NCBI GenBank assembly: GCA_021325575.1
Contig: JAJPGW010000008.1
Location: 1-42,494 of the forward strand
Direction: 5' to 3'
Length of the DNA: 42,494 nt
Origin: Gammaproteobacteria bacterium
GTDB lineage: Bacteria > Pseudomonadota > Gammaproteobacteria > DSM-16500
Part shown: piece by piece, positions 17,203 to 24,716 of the stretch
Position numbering within the stretch: position 1 is the stretch's first letter
How the letters are laid out: every line of letters begins with the position of its first letter
Position numbers and translations under genes: made by a program
Notes under the pieces: generated by a model
Databases searched by the model: none
What the model was told of the DNA's origin: nothing
The model's input: the letters and a program-made list of their open reading frames with translations, nothing else

Positions 17203-18522
17203 ATGAGTCACGCTCGTCAAACAAAATCACTCAGCGATTTGCCTAAAACTCTGGCGAAAGTCTTTGCTGTTCATTTACATTTGCTGGGACTTACGCCGGA
17301 AGATAAAGAAGAACTTGAAGTCGTGGGTTTTGTTAAAAGACTGTTCCATCAAACATTAGATTGTGTCATCCACAAAGAATTAGAGTCGATGCGATTAAAA
17401 TTCAGTCTGGTCACATTAAAAAAAGATCTAATAGAAGAATGCGTACATTTTATAAAAAGACAAAAGTCAGAAGATATTCTTGAATATTTCCGTAGCGAAT
17501 TAATTGATAAAGCAGTCAAAGAAAAAAATCTTCAAGGTGCAATTTCAGTCCTTCAGATTGGCAGACATAATGCATTTCATTTACTTGACCGCCCTGATTT
17601 GCAAATGAAATCAAAAACCGCTTGGGGTAAATTAATTAAGGAAGCCCAGGATAAAAAATCGTTTTGTGAATCTGTCTATCATTTTAATTTTAATGCCTCC
17701 GGTAATTATTTGGCAGTTGCGCTGGTTCCGGTATTGTTATATCAGCTTTTAAAGTTGCCGTGGGCGGCGGATGAAGCAGATGTCAAAGATACAGTAGTTA
17801 AGGCATGGCTCTCCCTTATTTTTATCGCATTTGCTGTGCTTATTTCCAGAATTAATCCGTTTCCCGTTCACGAAGTTAAAATGTCTGCAGATCTCAGTTC
17901 TTTGGATGAATTCCTGCGAGCAAAAGGGGATCGTTTTATCCGGGAATATTATGAGAAACGAAAAAAAGAATTAGGAGAGGTTAAAAAATTAACGCCGGTA
18001 CGAACGCATGCGACTCAATCGGAATTTCCAGAAGAACCTAAAAAAGTAGGAGTGGTCAAACGTAACAGACAACCATTTATTCTTCCTCTCGAAACGACAG
18101 ACAAACCGGTAGAGCAAAAACAAATGGTTATCGAAGATGGTCAGGGCAATGTTTATTATCGCTTAAATACTAAAAACCCGAATACTTTTTTTAGATTAAA
18201 TAAAAAAGAAGTTCTGGCGATGATCGTGAAATCTAAGCTATATGATGCAAAAGAAGATGAAATTGTTCTTGGCCGGTTTGTAACTGCTGTATCCACTCAG
18301 AAATTTAATAAAGGTCATACACTGACAGTTGTGACAAAATCTGAAAAAAAATCACGAGGACTTAAACATCCCTTGAAAGTGAGAATCGCCAAAAATGCCC
18401 AATTATGGTGCTGCGATGAGACGGGTCCGCGAGCGGGTAAAGAAGGATTTGAACTTGATCAGGGTATTGAAGAAGTCGTGAGCCCAAGGGCTGTTTTGCC
18501 GCATGTGAAAAAAACAAAGTAA
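17203..18522 (+). CDS. Protein of unknown function, candidate secreted effector
   Basis: A 439-residue protein of no family I recognise. Residues 1-165 are helical and charged. Two hydrophobic stretches follow (about 167-183 NYLAVALVPVLLYQLLKL and 201-217 AWLSLIFIAFAVLI). A Lys/Glu-rich linker comes next (245-305), then a C-terminal, probably beta-rich domain (310-439). There is no signal peptide. The last 20 residues include an acidic patch (ELDQGIEEVV) before a basic tail, reminiscent of the E-block signals of Dot/Icm substrates (inference). The upstream PmrA-like box supports the effector idea. It stands alone between a divergent small gene and a convergent phosphatase. Confidence 0.8.
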   Translation: MSHARQTKSLSDLPKTLAKVFAVHLHLLGLTPEDKEELEVVGFVKRLFHQTLDCVIHKELESMRLKFSLVTLKKDLIEECVHFIKRQKSEDILEYFRSELIDKAVKEKNLQGAISVLQIGRHNAFHLLDRPDLQMKSKTAWGKLIKEAQDKKSFCESVYHFNFNASGNYLAVALVPVLLYQLLKLPWAADEADVKDTVVKAWLSLIFIAFAVLISRINPFPVHEVKMSADLSSLDEFLRAKGDRFIREYYEKRKKELGEVKKLTPVRTHATQSEFPEEPKKVGVVKRNRQPFILPLETTDKPVEQKQMVIEDGQGNVYYRLNTKNPNTFFRLNKKEVLAMIVKSKLYDAKEDEIVLGRFVTAVSTQKFNKGHTLTVVTKSEKKSRGLKHPLKVRIAKNAQLWCCDETGPRAGKEGFELDQGIEEVVSPRAVLPHVKKTK

Positions 18523-18539
18523 ATCTGTGTCCCCATCAT

Positions 18540-18572
18540 CCCACGTCGCTTTGCTCCTCGCAATGACGTGGG
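18540..18572. repeat. Shortened palindromic repeat, family A copy 2
   Basis: CCCACGTC and GACGTGGG form an 8-bp stem around a segment containing CTCCTCGCAATGACG, the right end of the family A repeat. The rest of the element is missing. It lies between convergent genes and may act as a bidirectional terminator. Confidence 0.65.
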
Positions 18573-18591
18573 GTGTCAGATACACCAATCC

Positions 18592-19614
18592 TCAGCATGA
18601 CAATAATTTTTCAAATTGGAGAAGTGAACAACGCTCACTGCCACATTTACGAATATAAATGGGTTTATTATTATAAGTAATTTTAACGTAATACTGGTTA
18701 TTTTCTTCAAAAAGTGAAAAGTTAACCCGAGAAGCATAAGGCGGTGCTTTGTCTAGCGGTGAATCCAGTGTATTCATAACACTCATGATCGAGCTATCAT
18801 GGCCTGACAACAAAACATATTTTAAACTCGATGAATGATGAACTGCTTCATCAAAATAATTTTTAACGGTTTTTAGAAATTCTTCACCCATAGGATCCGT
18901 AATTTGTTTCACTTCAAAGGCTTTTAGCATCACCCGTTCATCTAATGAAATAATTTCGTTGGCATCTTCATTGCTGATTCCGTTTGGTAACGGGATATGA
19001 TTTAATTCTCGAATATATAAATTATCGGCTAATTGACCGAGTTTTTTAAAGTTAGTGATGGGTATGCCCGTTTGCTTACTCCAATAGTCTAGTTTGCTCT
19101 CGGGTGGTGACATTTCATGCCAATTCTTCTGATATAAATAATAGAGATACACCAAGGAAAAAATATTTTTTTTAGGCTTGCTCACCAACAATTTGTCACG
19201 GTCGAGCGCAACAACATGAATTGGGATTGGACGATCATAAGGGGATCGTTTGGCAGGTGGATATAAACCCATTAAAAAAGCATCAGCGCTTAGAATCGTG
19301 CGACTCATATCAGTCGATCGTACATACATCGTATCAGGATTATATTTTTCCGGTAGCAGATGATAGCGATAAACATATTGCTGTCGCATGTTTTTACCCA
19401 ACGCGATTTCTTGATGGACGCCTTTTTGAGTTAATTGGCCTAAGCCTTCTTTGAATTGAATGGGTGAATTAGGAATTGACTCAATCGGCGTTCGATCGCC
19501 ATGACGGATGAGATCTAGCGAAAAAATTAATTTTTCAGTTGCGAAGGCTGGAGTGGTTGCAAATAAAATAATGATTAAGCTGGTAATTAATTTTTTTAGT
19601 GAATAAATCATCAC
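18592..19614 (-). CDS. Secreted histidine acid phosphatase (Legionella Map-like)
   Basis: A 340-residue protein with a signal peptide (about 1-25, ending TTPAFA). The branch-2 histidine phosphatase signature is LIRHGDRTP with catalytic His38 and Arg37/Arg41; the proton donor pair His272-Asp273 is in LLSGHDSSIM. Two Cys near the end (CGSERCS) may form a disulfide. The enzyme removes phosphate from phosphomonoesters in the periplasm or outside the cell. L. pneumophila has a related major acid phosphatase. AAGGGA precedes two adjacent ATGs (19614 and 19611), either of which could be used. It lies 5 bp behind the HD-domain gene, so the two are co-transcribed. Confidence 0.88.
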   Translation of the reverse strand: MMIYSLKKLITSLIIILFATTPAFATEKLIFSLDLIRHGDRTPIESIPNSPIQFKEGLGQLTQKGVHQEIALGKNMRQQYVYRYHLLPEKYNPDTMYVRSTDMSRTILSADAFLMGLYPPAKRSPYDRPIPIHVVALDRDKLLVSKPKKNIFSLVYLYYLYQKNWHEMSPPESKLDYWSKQTGIPITNFKKLGQLADNLYIRELNHIPLPNGISNEDANEIISLDERVMLKAFEVKQITDPMGEEFLKTVKNYFDEAVHHSSSLKYVLLSGHDSSIMSVMNTLDSPLDKAPPYASRVNFSLFEENNQYYVKITYNNKPIYIRKCGSERCSLLQFEKLLSC

Positions 19615-19619
19615 GTCCC

Positions 19620-21449
19620 TTACATTTTGTTTTTCGGTTCATCCTGAGATGATGCTGCAAGAGCGACAGTAGTATCGGTAACAGCCGCTGTATGATGAAG
19701 TAGGCCCATTTCGGGTAATCCTAATTTTTTTGCCTTCGGTCTATATTGTGCATATTCGGATTCTGCTTTTGACATTAATTCCGCTAATTCTTTTAATTTT
19801 TCAGGATTGTCTTTGGATGCATAGGGTGGCTTCAAGGTGTTTGTTTGGATATAAGCAGGATCGGTATTTTCTGGTACATGAGCAACTGACATTTCGACAG
19901 ACATATGTAAAATGGCATAATATTTCGCATCGCCTTTGGATAAAACAGAGGGAAGCGCTTTACCATAATAATCTTGATATATTTTTCTTAATAAGAATTC
20001 ATCTTCTGCTAAATAATCTAAACCTTTTTGGTTGGCAGCAGCAAAAATGAGCGCTCCATAAACCTTGGCAAGTTTCGATGGGTCGGTGACAGTTGTATTG
20101 GGTGGAGGTAAGGCATCCGATAAGGCTTTTGCCATGACGGCATGGTCTCCCCATGCGTTATTCGTTCGCATATCACCTTGGAACTGTTCCGCCGCTTTTT
20201 CAAACTTAAATACTTTCATGGTTTCTACGGCTTCTGCACTGTTAACGCCTGTTGCAAAAGCAATTTGGCCACCAAAATTCATTTTCTCTCTGAAAAATGT
20301 TAAATTTTTCTCGATAAATTGTTGATATTCATTTTGGATTTCTTTTGAACCTGGATAAAGTGCTGCAAATCGTGCAAGATCAAATGCTTTTTGCAATAGG
20401 GCGAGATCGGAAGCTGTTTTAAAACTCCTCATGCCTCCATCGGCCATCATTCTGATATTTTGTCCAATTAATACTTGAAAAACAGGGAAGAATGCTTCAG
20501 GGTTAAAATCTTTTCTTTCTGGCGGTAATTTGGGAACAAGTTCATCGAGCAGTGTTCTTTTCATCTCGTCGGGGAATTCTTTCACATCATTTTCTTTGCT
20601 ATTTGCGCGATTGATATCAAAATTACTGAGCGCACAAGTTGCAACATCCATCACTTTTGCTTCCTTGCTTTCGTGGGACCCAGGAAAAAAGGCTTGATCC
20701 ACATCGCAAATTATTCGGTGTAATGCAGTATGTTGCGGCGGTGTAAAGGAAATGCTAAGCAGCGTTCCTTCAATAATCAGTTTGTCAGCAATATATTTTA
20801 ATGCGGCTTCTGAAAGTCCTTTCGCTTTAAAATAAGCACCAAAGTCTCTACAAAAGGCATCAGCACTTTGTTTTTCATTTTGATATTGTCCTTCCATCTG
20901 GACGATATCATGATAAGCCGCAATCATGCCGACAATTTCTGAAAAAAGCGTTCTATTGATTTTCGGAAAGCCCGAATCCTTCATCATTTTTTCTAAGAGT
21001 CTTTGACAATCATTGCGCATTTCGAGTGCGTGCAATACGGTATGATATTGCTGATAAACATATTGTTTACGATTTAATTCAACCATTCCAGCTCGGTATG
21101 TTTCATGCATTTCAGGATCAGTTGCTTTTTCTTCTTTTTGACAAAAATCAAAAAATTCTTTTTTATATTTTTCGTTTTGTTCATGATTTAATAGGTGGTC
21201 TACGATATAACCAATGGTTTCTTCTCGGTCTGGACCTTTCGAGGTGAAAGTTGTTAATTGATGTTTATTGATTATGCCGAGTAAGCGCTGGATTTTGGAT
21301 GGGTCTTCAAAAACGGCTTTAACTTTCTCTAGGGGACGAGCATTTAATACTTTGCGTAATACTTTTTCTCGATCATTATTATTGGGAGAGTCGGATTTTG
21401 CATCAGGTGCTTTTAACCATTCTTCAATACTTATTGCTTGAGACAACAT
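19620..21449 (-). CDS. Large HD-domain protein, predicted metal-dependent phosphohydrolase
   Basis: A 609-residue protein. An HD-superfamily segment is visible: YHTVLHALEM (His136, His140), IAAYHDIVQ (His180-Asp181), QNEKQSADAF and a later Asp in ICDVDQAFF (Asp249 or Asp251). The YH-x3-H / HD / NE-x2-SA order resembles the COG4339 group of predicted phosphohydrolases, whose members are only about 200 residues. The long C-terminal half (about 260-609) is helical and unrecognised. I prefer ATG 21449 because GGGGGA precedes it; ATG 21470 has no ribosome site. There is no signal peptide or membrane helix. The substrate is unknown. It shares a transcript with the secreted phosphatase, suggesting a phosphate or nucleotide theme, or effector status (inference). 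Confidence 0.75.
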   Translation of the reverse strand: MLSQAISIEEWLKAPDAKSDSPNNNDREKVLRKVLNARPLEKVKAVFEDPSKIQRLLGIINKHQLTTFTSKGPDREETIGYIVDHLLNHEQNEKYKKEFFDFCQKEEKATDPEMHETYRAGMVELNRKQYVYQQYHTVLHALEMRNDCQRLLEKMMKDSGFPKINRTLFSEIVGMIAAYHDIVQMEGQYQNEKQSADAFCRDFGAYFKAKGLSEAALKYIADKLIIEGTLLSISFTPPQHTALHRIICDVDQAFFPGSHESKEAKVMDVATCALSNFDINRANSKENDVKEFPDEMKRTLLDELVPKLPPERKDFNPEAFFPVFQVLIGQNIRMMADGGMRSFKTASDLALLQKAFDLARFAALYPGSKEIQNEYQQFIEKNLTFFREKMNFGGQIAFATGVNSAEAVETMKVFKFEKAAEQFQGDMRTNNAWGDHAVMAKALSDALPPPNTTVTDPSKLAKVYGALIFAAANQKGLDYLAEDEFLLRKIYQDYYGKALPSVLSKGDAKYYAILHMSVEMSVAHVPENTDPAYIQTNTLKPPYASKDNPEKLKELAELMSKAESEYAQYRPKAKKLGLPEMGLLHHTAAVTDTTVALAASSQDEPKNKM

Positions 21450-21546
21450 GGGTCCCCCAAAAATTATCATATAATAAAGTATAGTTCATATTATTTGGAA
21501 GTAAAAGATTACTATAATCAATCGATTATAGCTTTTATCAACGTAG

Positions 21547-21552
21547 TATAAT
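21547..21552 (+). promoter_or_regulatory. -10 element for the DUF6496 gene
   Basis: A perfect TATAAT sits 27 bp before the ATG, with no good -35 hexamer. Just upstream, TATAATC/GATTATA (21513-21530) is palindromic and offers TATAAT on both strands, so this gap may also hold the divergent promoter of the HD-domain gene. Confidence 0.4.
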
Positions 21553-21578
21553 AAAAAGATAACGAATAGGAGGTATTT

Positions 21579-21776
21579 ATGGCCAGAAAATATGGAAAAG
21601 GTACACAAAAAGAAGTTGAAAAAGAAATGCGTCAGTTCAAAAAAGGGAAAGCGCACAGTGGTCGTAAACTGAAACCGGTCAAGAGTCGAAAACAAGCGGT
21701 GGCAATTGCTCTTTCCAAAGCGCGTAAAAAAGGCATGAAAGTTCCAAAAAAAGCAGCAAAATCCAGATCGAAATAA
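21579..21776 (+). CDS. DUF6496 small basic protein
   Basis: A 65-residue, strongly basic protein (about 23 Lys or Arg). The pattern KYGKGTQKEVEKEM, then HSGRKLKPVKSRKQAVAIALSKARKKGMKVPKK, fits the DUF6496 family of small, probably nucleic-acid-associated proteins. The RKQAVAIALS-(K/E)-ARKKG core is the diagnostic part. A textbook ribosome site AGGAGGT lies 6 bp before the ATG, suggesting strong translation. It is followed 13 bp later by another tiny basic gene, so the two form a unit. No experimentally established function is known to me. Confidence 0.85.
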   Translation: MARKYGKGTQKEVEKEMRQFKKGKAHSGRKLKPVKSRKQAVAIALSKARKKGMKVPKKAAKSRSK

Positions 21777-21789
21777 TGGGGAGGTCTGT

Positions 21790-21948
21790 ATGCCTTACAA
21801 AGTCGGCAGAAAAACCAAAACCAAAGGGTTTCCGATTTTAAAAAACGAACACGGCACTTGGCGTGTTATCGCTCATTCCAGTACCCGTGCAAAAGCGGAA
21901 GCTAGCATTCGTGCACGCCATGCTGGAAGTCATAATCGGAATTGGTAA
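21790..21948 (+). CDS. Very small basic protein, function unknown
   Basis: A 52-residue protein (MPYKVGRKTKTKGFPIL... ending AGSHNRNW). It has GGGGAGG 5 bp before its ATG and begins 13 bp after the DUF6496 stop. The composition is basic, with a beta-like segment HGTWRVIAHS followed by a helix STRAKAEASIRARHAG, the layout of small proteins found next to DUF6496 genes. The ribosome site, tight spacing and protein-like composition argue that it is real. The role is unknown; nucleic acid binding is a reasonable guess. Confidence 0.72.
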   Translation: MPYKVGRKTKTKGFPILKNEHGTWRVIAHSSTRAKAEASIRARHAGSHNRNW

Positions 21949-22024
21949 TATTTTTTCTTTTTATTTTCCCAGCTTGAATGAGTTGGTCTTATGGTACAAT
22001 TTTTTCTTTTTTTTGGAGAAAATC

Positions 22025-22369
22025 ATGACCAAATTGTACAAAGATATTATTCAAGACAGTAATTCAGCCCTTGCAAAACTTCGTAAAGAAATTCCAGATG
22101 TCATGAGTGGATTTAGTGCGCTCGCGCAAGCTGCGACCAAGGATGGCGCGCTCGATAAAAAAACCAAAGAATTAATTGCGGTTGCCTTAGCAGTGGCCGC
22201 TCGTTGTGATGGTTGCATCGGACTTCATATGCAAGCTTTAATTAAACTGGGTGCGACGCGTGCGGAATTGTTGGAAACCTTAAGCATGTCAGTCTATATG
22301 GGCGGTGGACCATCGGCGGTCTATGCAGCTGATGCATTGAAAGCATTTGATGAATTAAGTGGTTCATAA
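22025..22369 (+). CDS. AhpD-like / carboxymuconolactone decarboxylase-family protein
   Basis: A 114-residue helical protein with the redox motif ARCDGCIGLHMQAL (E/R-x-C-x2-C-x3-H), as in AhpD and related CMD-family peroxidase partners. The following helix pattern ATRAELLETLSMSVYMGGGPSAVYAADAL is characteristic. It probably acts in peroxide or disulfide chemistry in the cytoplasm, but the exact partner is unknown. The start is ATG 22025, with TTGGAG 7 bp before it; a longer in-frame reading from 21863 would overlap the small basic gene. It is a single gene facing fabI across a palindromic repeat. Confidence 0.87.
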   Translation: MTKLYKDIIQDSNSALAKLRKEIPDVMSGFSALAQAATKDGALDKKTKELIAVALAVAARCDGCIGLHMQALIKLGATRAELLETLSMSVYMGGGPSAVYAADALKAFDELSGS

Positions 22370-22393
22370 TTTTTGTAGACCCTGAGCGAAGTC

Positions 22394-22460
22394 GTCATCC
22401 TGAGCGAAGCAAAGGATCTTTTCAAATTTGAGCAGATCCTTCGCTTCGCTCAGGATGTCA
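22394..22460. repeat. Palindromic intergenic repeat, family B copy 2
   Basis: CATCCTGAGCGAAGC and GCTTCGCTCAGGATG are the outer arms, with AAGGATCT and AGATCCTT inside. A partial extra unit (CCTGAGCGAAGTC, 22381-22393) precedes it. It lies between the convergent AhpD-like and fabI genes and could form a hairpin in both transcripts. Confidence 0.85.
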
Positions 22461-22492
22461 GCACTCCGGATGACGCGATGAAAAAGGACGGC

Positions 22493-23287
22493 TTAAGCTT
22501 CCACTCCCAAATTCATTGCAGCTATCGCATGAAACCCCGCATCCACATGAACAATCTCGCCCGTAATACCCGAAGCCAAATCAGAACATAAAAATGCCGC
22601 AACATTACCAACTTCATCAGTTGTAACATTTTTTCGCAACGGCGCAATGGATTCATTGAAGGCCAGCATTTTACGGAAATTTTTAATTCCGGATGCAGCA
22701 AGGGTCCGAATCGGGCCTGCAGAAACGCCGTTCACGCGGATATTTTTGGGTCCTAAGCTTTGGGCCAGGTATCGAACATTCGCCTCCAGGCTCGCTTTGG
22801 CTAAGCCCATTACGTTATAGAAGGGGACTGCGCGTTCAGCACCAAGATAAGTCATGGTCAGTAATGCGCCATTGCGTCCTTCCATCATTTTTTCGCCAGC
22901 TCGTGCTAAGGCGGCAAAACTGTATGAGCTAATATCATGAGCAATCCGGAAACCTTCACGGTTCACTGCATTTAAATAATCGCCTTCTAATTGATCAGCT
23001 GGGGCATAGGCGACCGAATGGACGATAATGTCCAAGCCATCCCAGACTTTTCCGAGTTCTTTGAACAAATTGGTAATATCATCATCAATACTGACATCGC
23101 ATGGAATAATCGTCTTCGCATTCCAATTTTTGCCCATTTCTTCGACACGGCTTTTTAACTTGTCGTTTTGATAGGTGAGGGCGAGTTCTGCGCCTTCACG
23201 GTGCATTGCATCGCCAATACCATGTGCAATGGATCTGTCGCTTGCCAGTCCTACGATCAGTGCTTTTTTGCCTTGTAAGAATCCCAT
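22493..23287 (-). CDS. fabI: Enoyl-ACP reductase FabI
   Basis: A 264-residue short-chain dehydrogenase-type enzyme that makes the last reduction in each round of fatty acid elongation with NADH. The FabI signature is complete: the nucleotide site [12 protein letters not shown] (13-24), SVAYAP, and the active-site set Tyr147, Tyr157 and Lys164 ([21 protein letters not shown]), one residue offset from E. coli. The tail [12 protein letters not shown] is standard. AAGG lies 8 bp before the ATG. A TATAAT on the minus strand (23321-23316) can serve as the -10 element. Confidence 0.97.
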   Translation of the reverse strand: MGFLQGKKALIVGLASDRSIAHGIGDAMHREGAELALTYQNDKLKSRVEEMGKNWNAKTIIPCDVSIDDDITNLFKELGKVWDGLDIIVHSVAYAPADQLEGDYLNAVNREGFRIAHDISSYSFAALARAGEKMMEGRNGALLTMTYLGAERAVPFYNVMGLAKASLEANVRYLAQSLGPKNIRVNGVSAGPIRTLAASGIKNFRKMLAFNESIAPLRKNVTTDEVGNVAAFLCSDLASGITGEIVHVDAGFHAIAAMNLGVEA

Positions 23288-23366
23288 AGTGATACCTTCT
23301 TATTGTAAAAAGGGGATTATACTTGGATTTTTTAAGAGCGGTAGAGGGCAATGACGGAGAAACAGT

Positions 23367-24605
23367 TTATTCCTCAGTTTCCGGAGAATCCAGAAGCATC
23401 TGATGATTCTCCAACTCCACCTTTTCAATCTGCCCAAACCGCTGGGAAATCTTCCTCGCCGATGTATGCACATCCTCAACATCCGTATGCGCTTGAGCAA
23501 TATGAGTTGCCAATTTATCCATCCGTTTTTGAAAGCGTTCAAAATCATTCGATAGCATGTGTAGATGTTTTTGAATAATGTGTATTTGCTTGCGCGTCGC
23601 TGCATCTTTTAACACGGCACGCGCCGTAGTTAAAATCGCCATCATGGTCGTCGGCGACACCATCCAGACTTTTGAACGATGAGCAATATCCACTAAATCC
23701 GGAAAATGCGAATGAATTTCGGCAAAGACACTTTCTGCAGGGATAAACATCACTGCACCATCTGCTGTTTCGCCGGGAATAATATATTTTTCTGAAATAT
23801 CCTGAATATGTTTTTTAATGTCATTTCGAAATTGTTGCTCTAATGGTTTTTTTTCAACTTCAGAAAGTGAAGGATCAATCAATTGTCTAAATGTTTCGAG
23901 TGGAAATTTAGCATCGATCGCAATATTTCCCGTGGGTTCTGGTAATAACAGCATGCAATCCACTCTTTTATCGTTGCTTAATGTATGCTGAAAAGAAAAA
24001 TGCTGTTCTGGTATCACATTACGAATTAACGCAGCCAATTGCACTTCGCCAAATGTGCCTCGCGATCGCCTGTCATTTAATATTTCCTGCAGGCTCACCA
24101 CATTGGTGGATAATTCCGTAATTTTTTTCTGTGCCGCATCAATGAGTGCTAATCGTTTAATAACATCAGTAAAGGTTTCAGTGGTTTTTTCAAATCCAGC
24201 CGCTAATCTTTTTTCGACTTGTTGATTAATTTCTTTTAATCGGAGATCTGTAGTTTGCGTGAGACTGTCAACACGTTTACTCATTTCATTCGCATAATCA
24301 GTGAGCGCTTCTTTAACGCTAAATCGTGTATCTTGCACGCCTTTTTGTAAAGTATCTTGCAAAATTTTCAAGGAATTAATTTGATGTTCATCAAAACGTG
24401 CGCGATGCTCGCCAAAGGCATTTAATTGCTGAATGCGGGCTTCATTTAATTTTTCCATGACATTCTGCAGCATGGATTGATTCTGATTTTCTGCCATTTT
24501 TAAACGTTCTTCGAGCCGTACCCAGTTATCCTGCTGCCGGCTTTGTCGATAGGCGATAAAAATTCCGATCAATAATATCCCGATAGTAATGGCAATAAGA
24601 ATCAT
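23367..24605 (-). CDS. rmuC: RmuC-family protein
   Basis: A 412-residue protein with an N-terminal membrane helix (about 2-18), a long coiled coil (20-160) and the RmuC nuclease-like domain (about 175-350). Recognisable pieces are the RGTFGEVQLAALIRN segment, CMLLLPEPTGNIAIDAKFPLE with the PD-(D/E)xK-like DAKFP motif, and FIPAESVFAEIH. RmuC proteins limit inversions between repeats and are linked to DNA recombination; the biochemical activity is not well settled. AAAGGA precedes the ATG. It is encoded 79 bp upstream of fabI on the same strand, probably as a separate unit. Confidence 0.93.
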   Translation of the reverse strand: MILIAITIGILLIGIFIAYRQSRQQDNWVRLEERLKMAENQNQSMLQNVMEKLNEARIQQLNAFGEHRARFDEHQINSLKILQDTLQKGVQDTRFSVKEALTDYANEMSKRVDSLTQTTDLRLKEINQQVEKRLAAGFEKTTETFTDVIKRLALIDAAQKKITELSTNVVSLQEILNDRRSRGTFGEVQLAALIRNVIPEQHFSFQHTLSNDKRVDCMLLLPEPTGNIAIDAKFPLETFRQLIDPSLSEVEKKPLEQQFRNDIKKHIQDISEKYIIPGETADGAVMFIPAESVFAEIHSHFPDLVDIAHRSKVWMVSPTTMMAILTTARAVLKDAATRKQIHIIQKHLHMLSNDFERFQKRMDKLATHIAQAHTDVEDVHTSARKISQRFGQIEKVELENHQMLLDSPETEE

Positions 24606-24716
24606 GGGGGGTCCTTTAGGTTAAGTCATGCGAGATAGTATACATTTTTTTAAAAAAGATAGTTTTTCAAAATTTATAGTGTTAATATTGATCAATTTTT
24701 TAAAAACGAGGATTTT

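Noticed and set aside
23300-23605. Minus-strand frame of 101 codons between fabI and rmuC, and the opposing 75-codon frame at 23351
   Set aside because: Both overlap the 3' end of rmuC in another frame and have unlikely compositions (rich in Arg/Leu/Trp or without structure).
24681-24700. TTAATATT upstream of the 1217-residue gene as a fifth PmrA-like box
   Set aside because: The first half-site is perfect, but the sequence 11 bp further on (TCAATTTTT) does not fit, and no -10 hexamer lies 7-8 bp beyond. It is a half-site only, so it is not counted with the other four.
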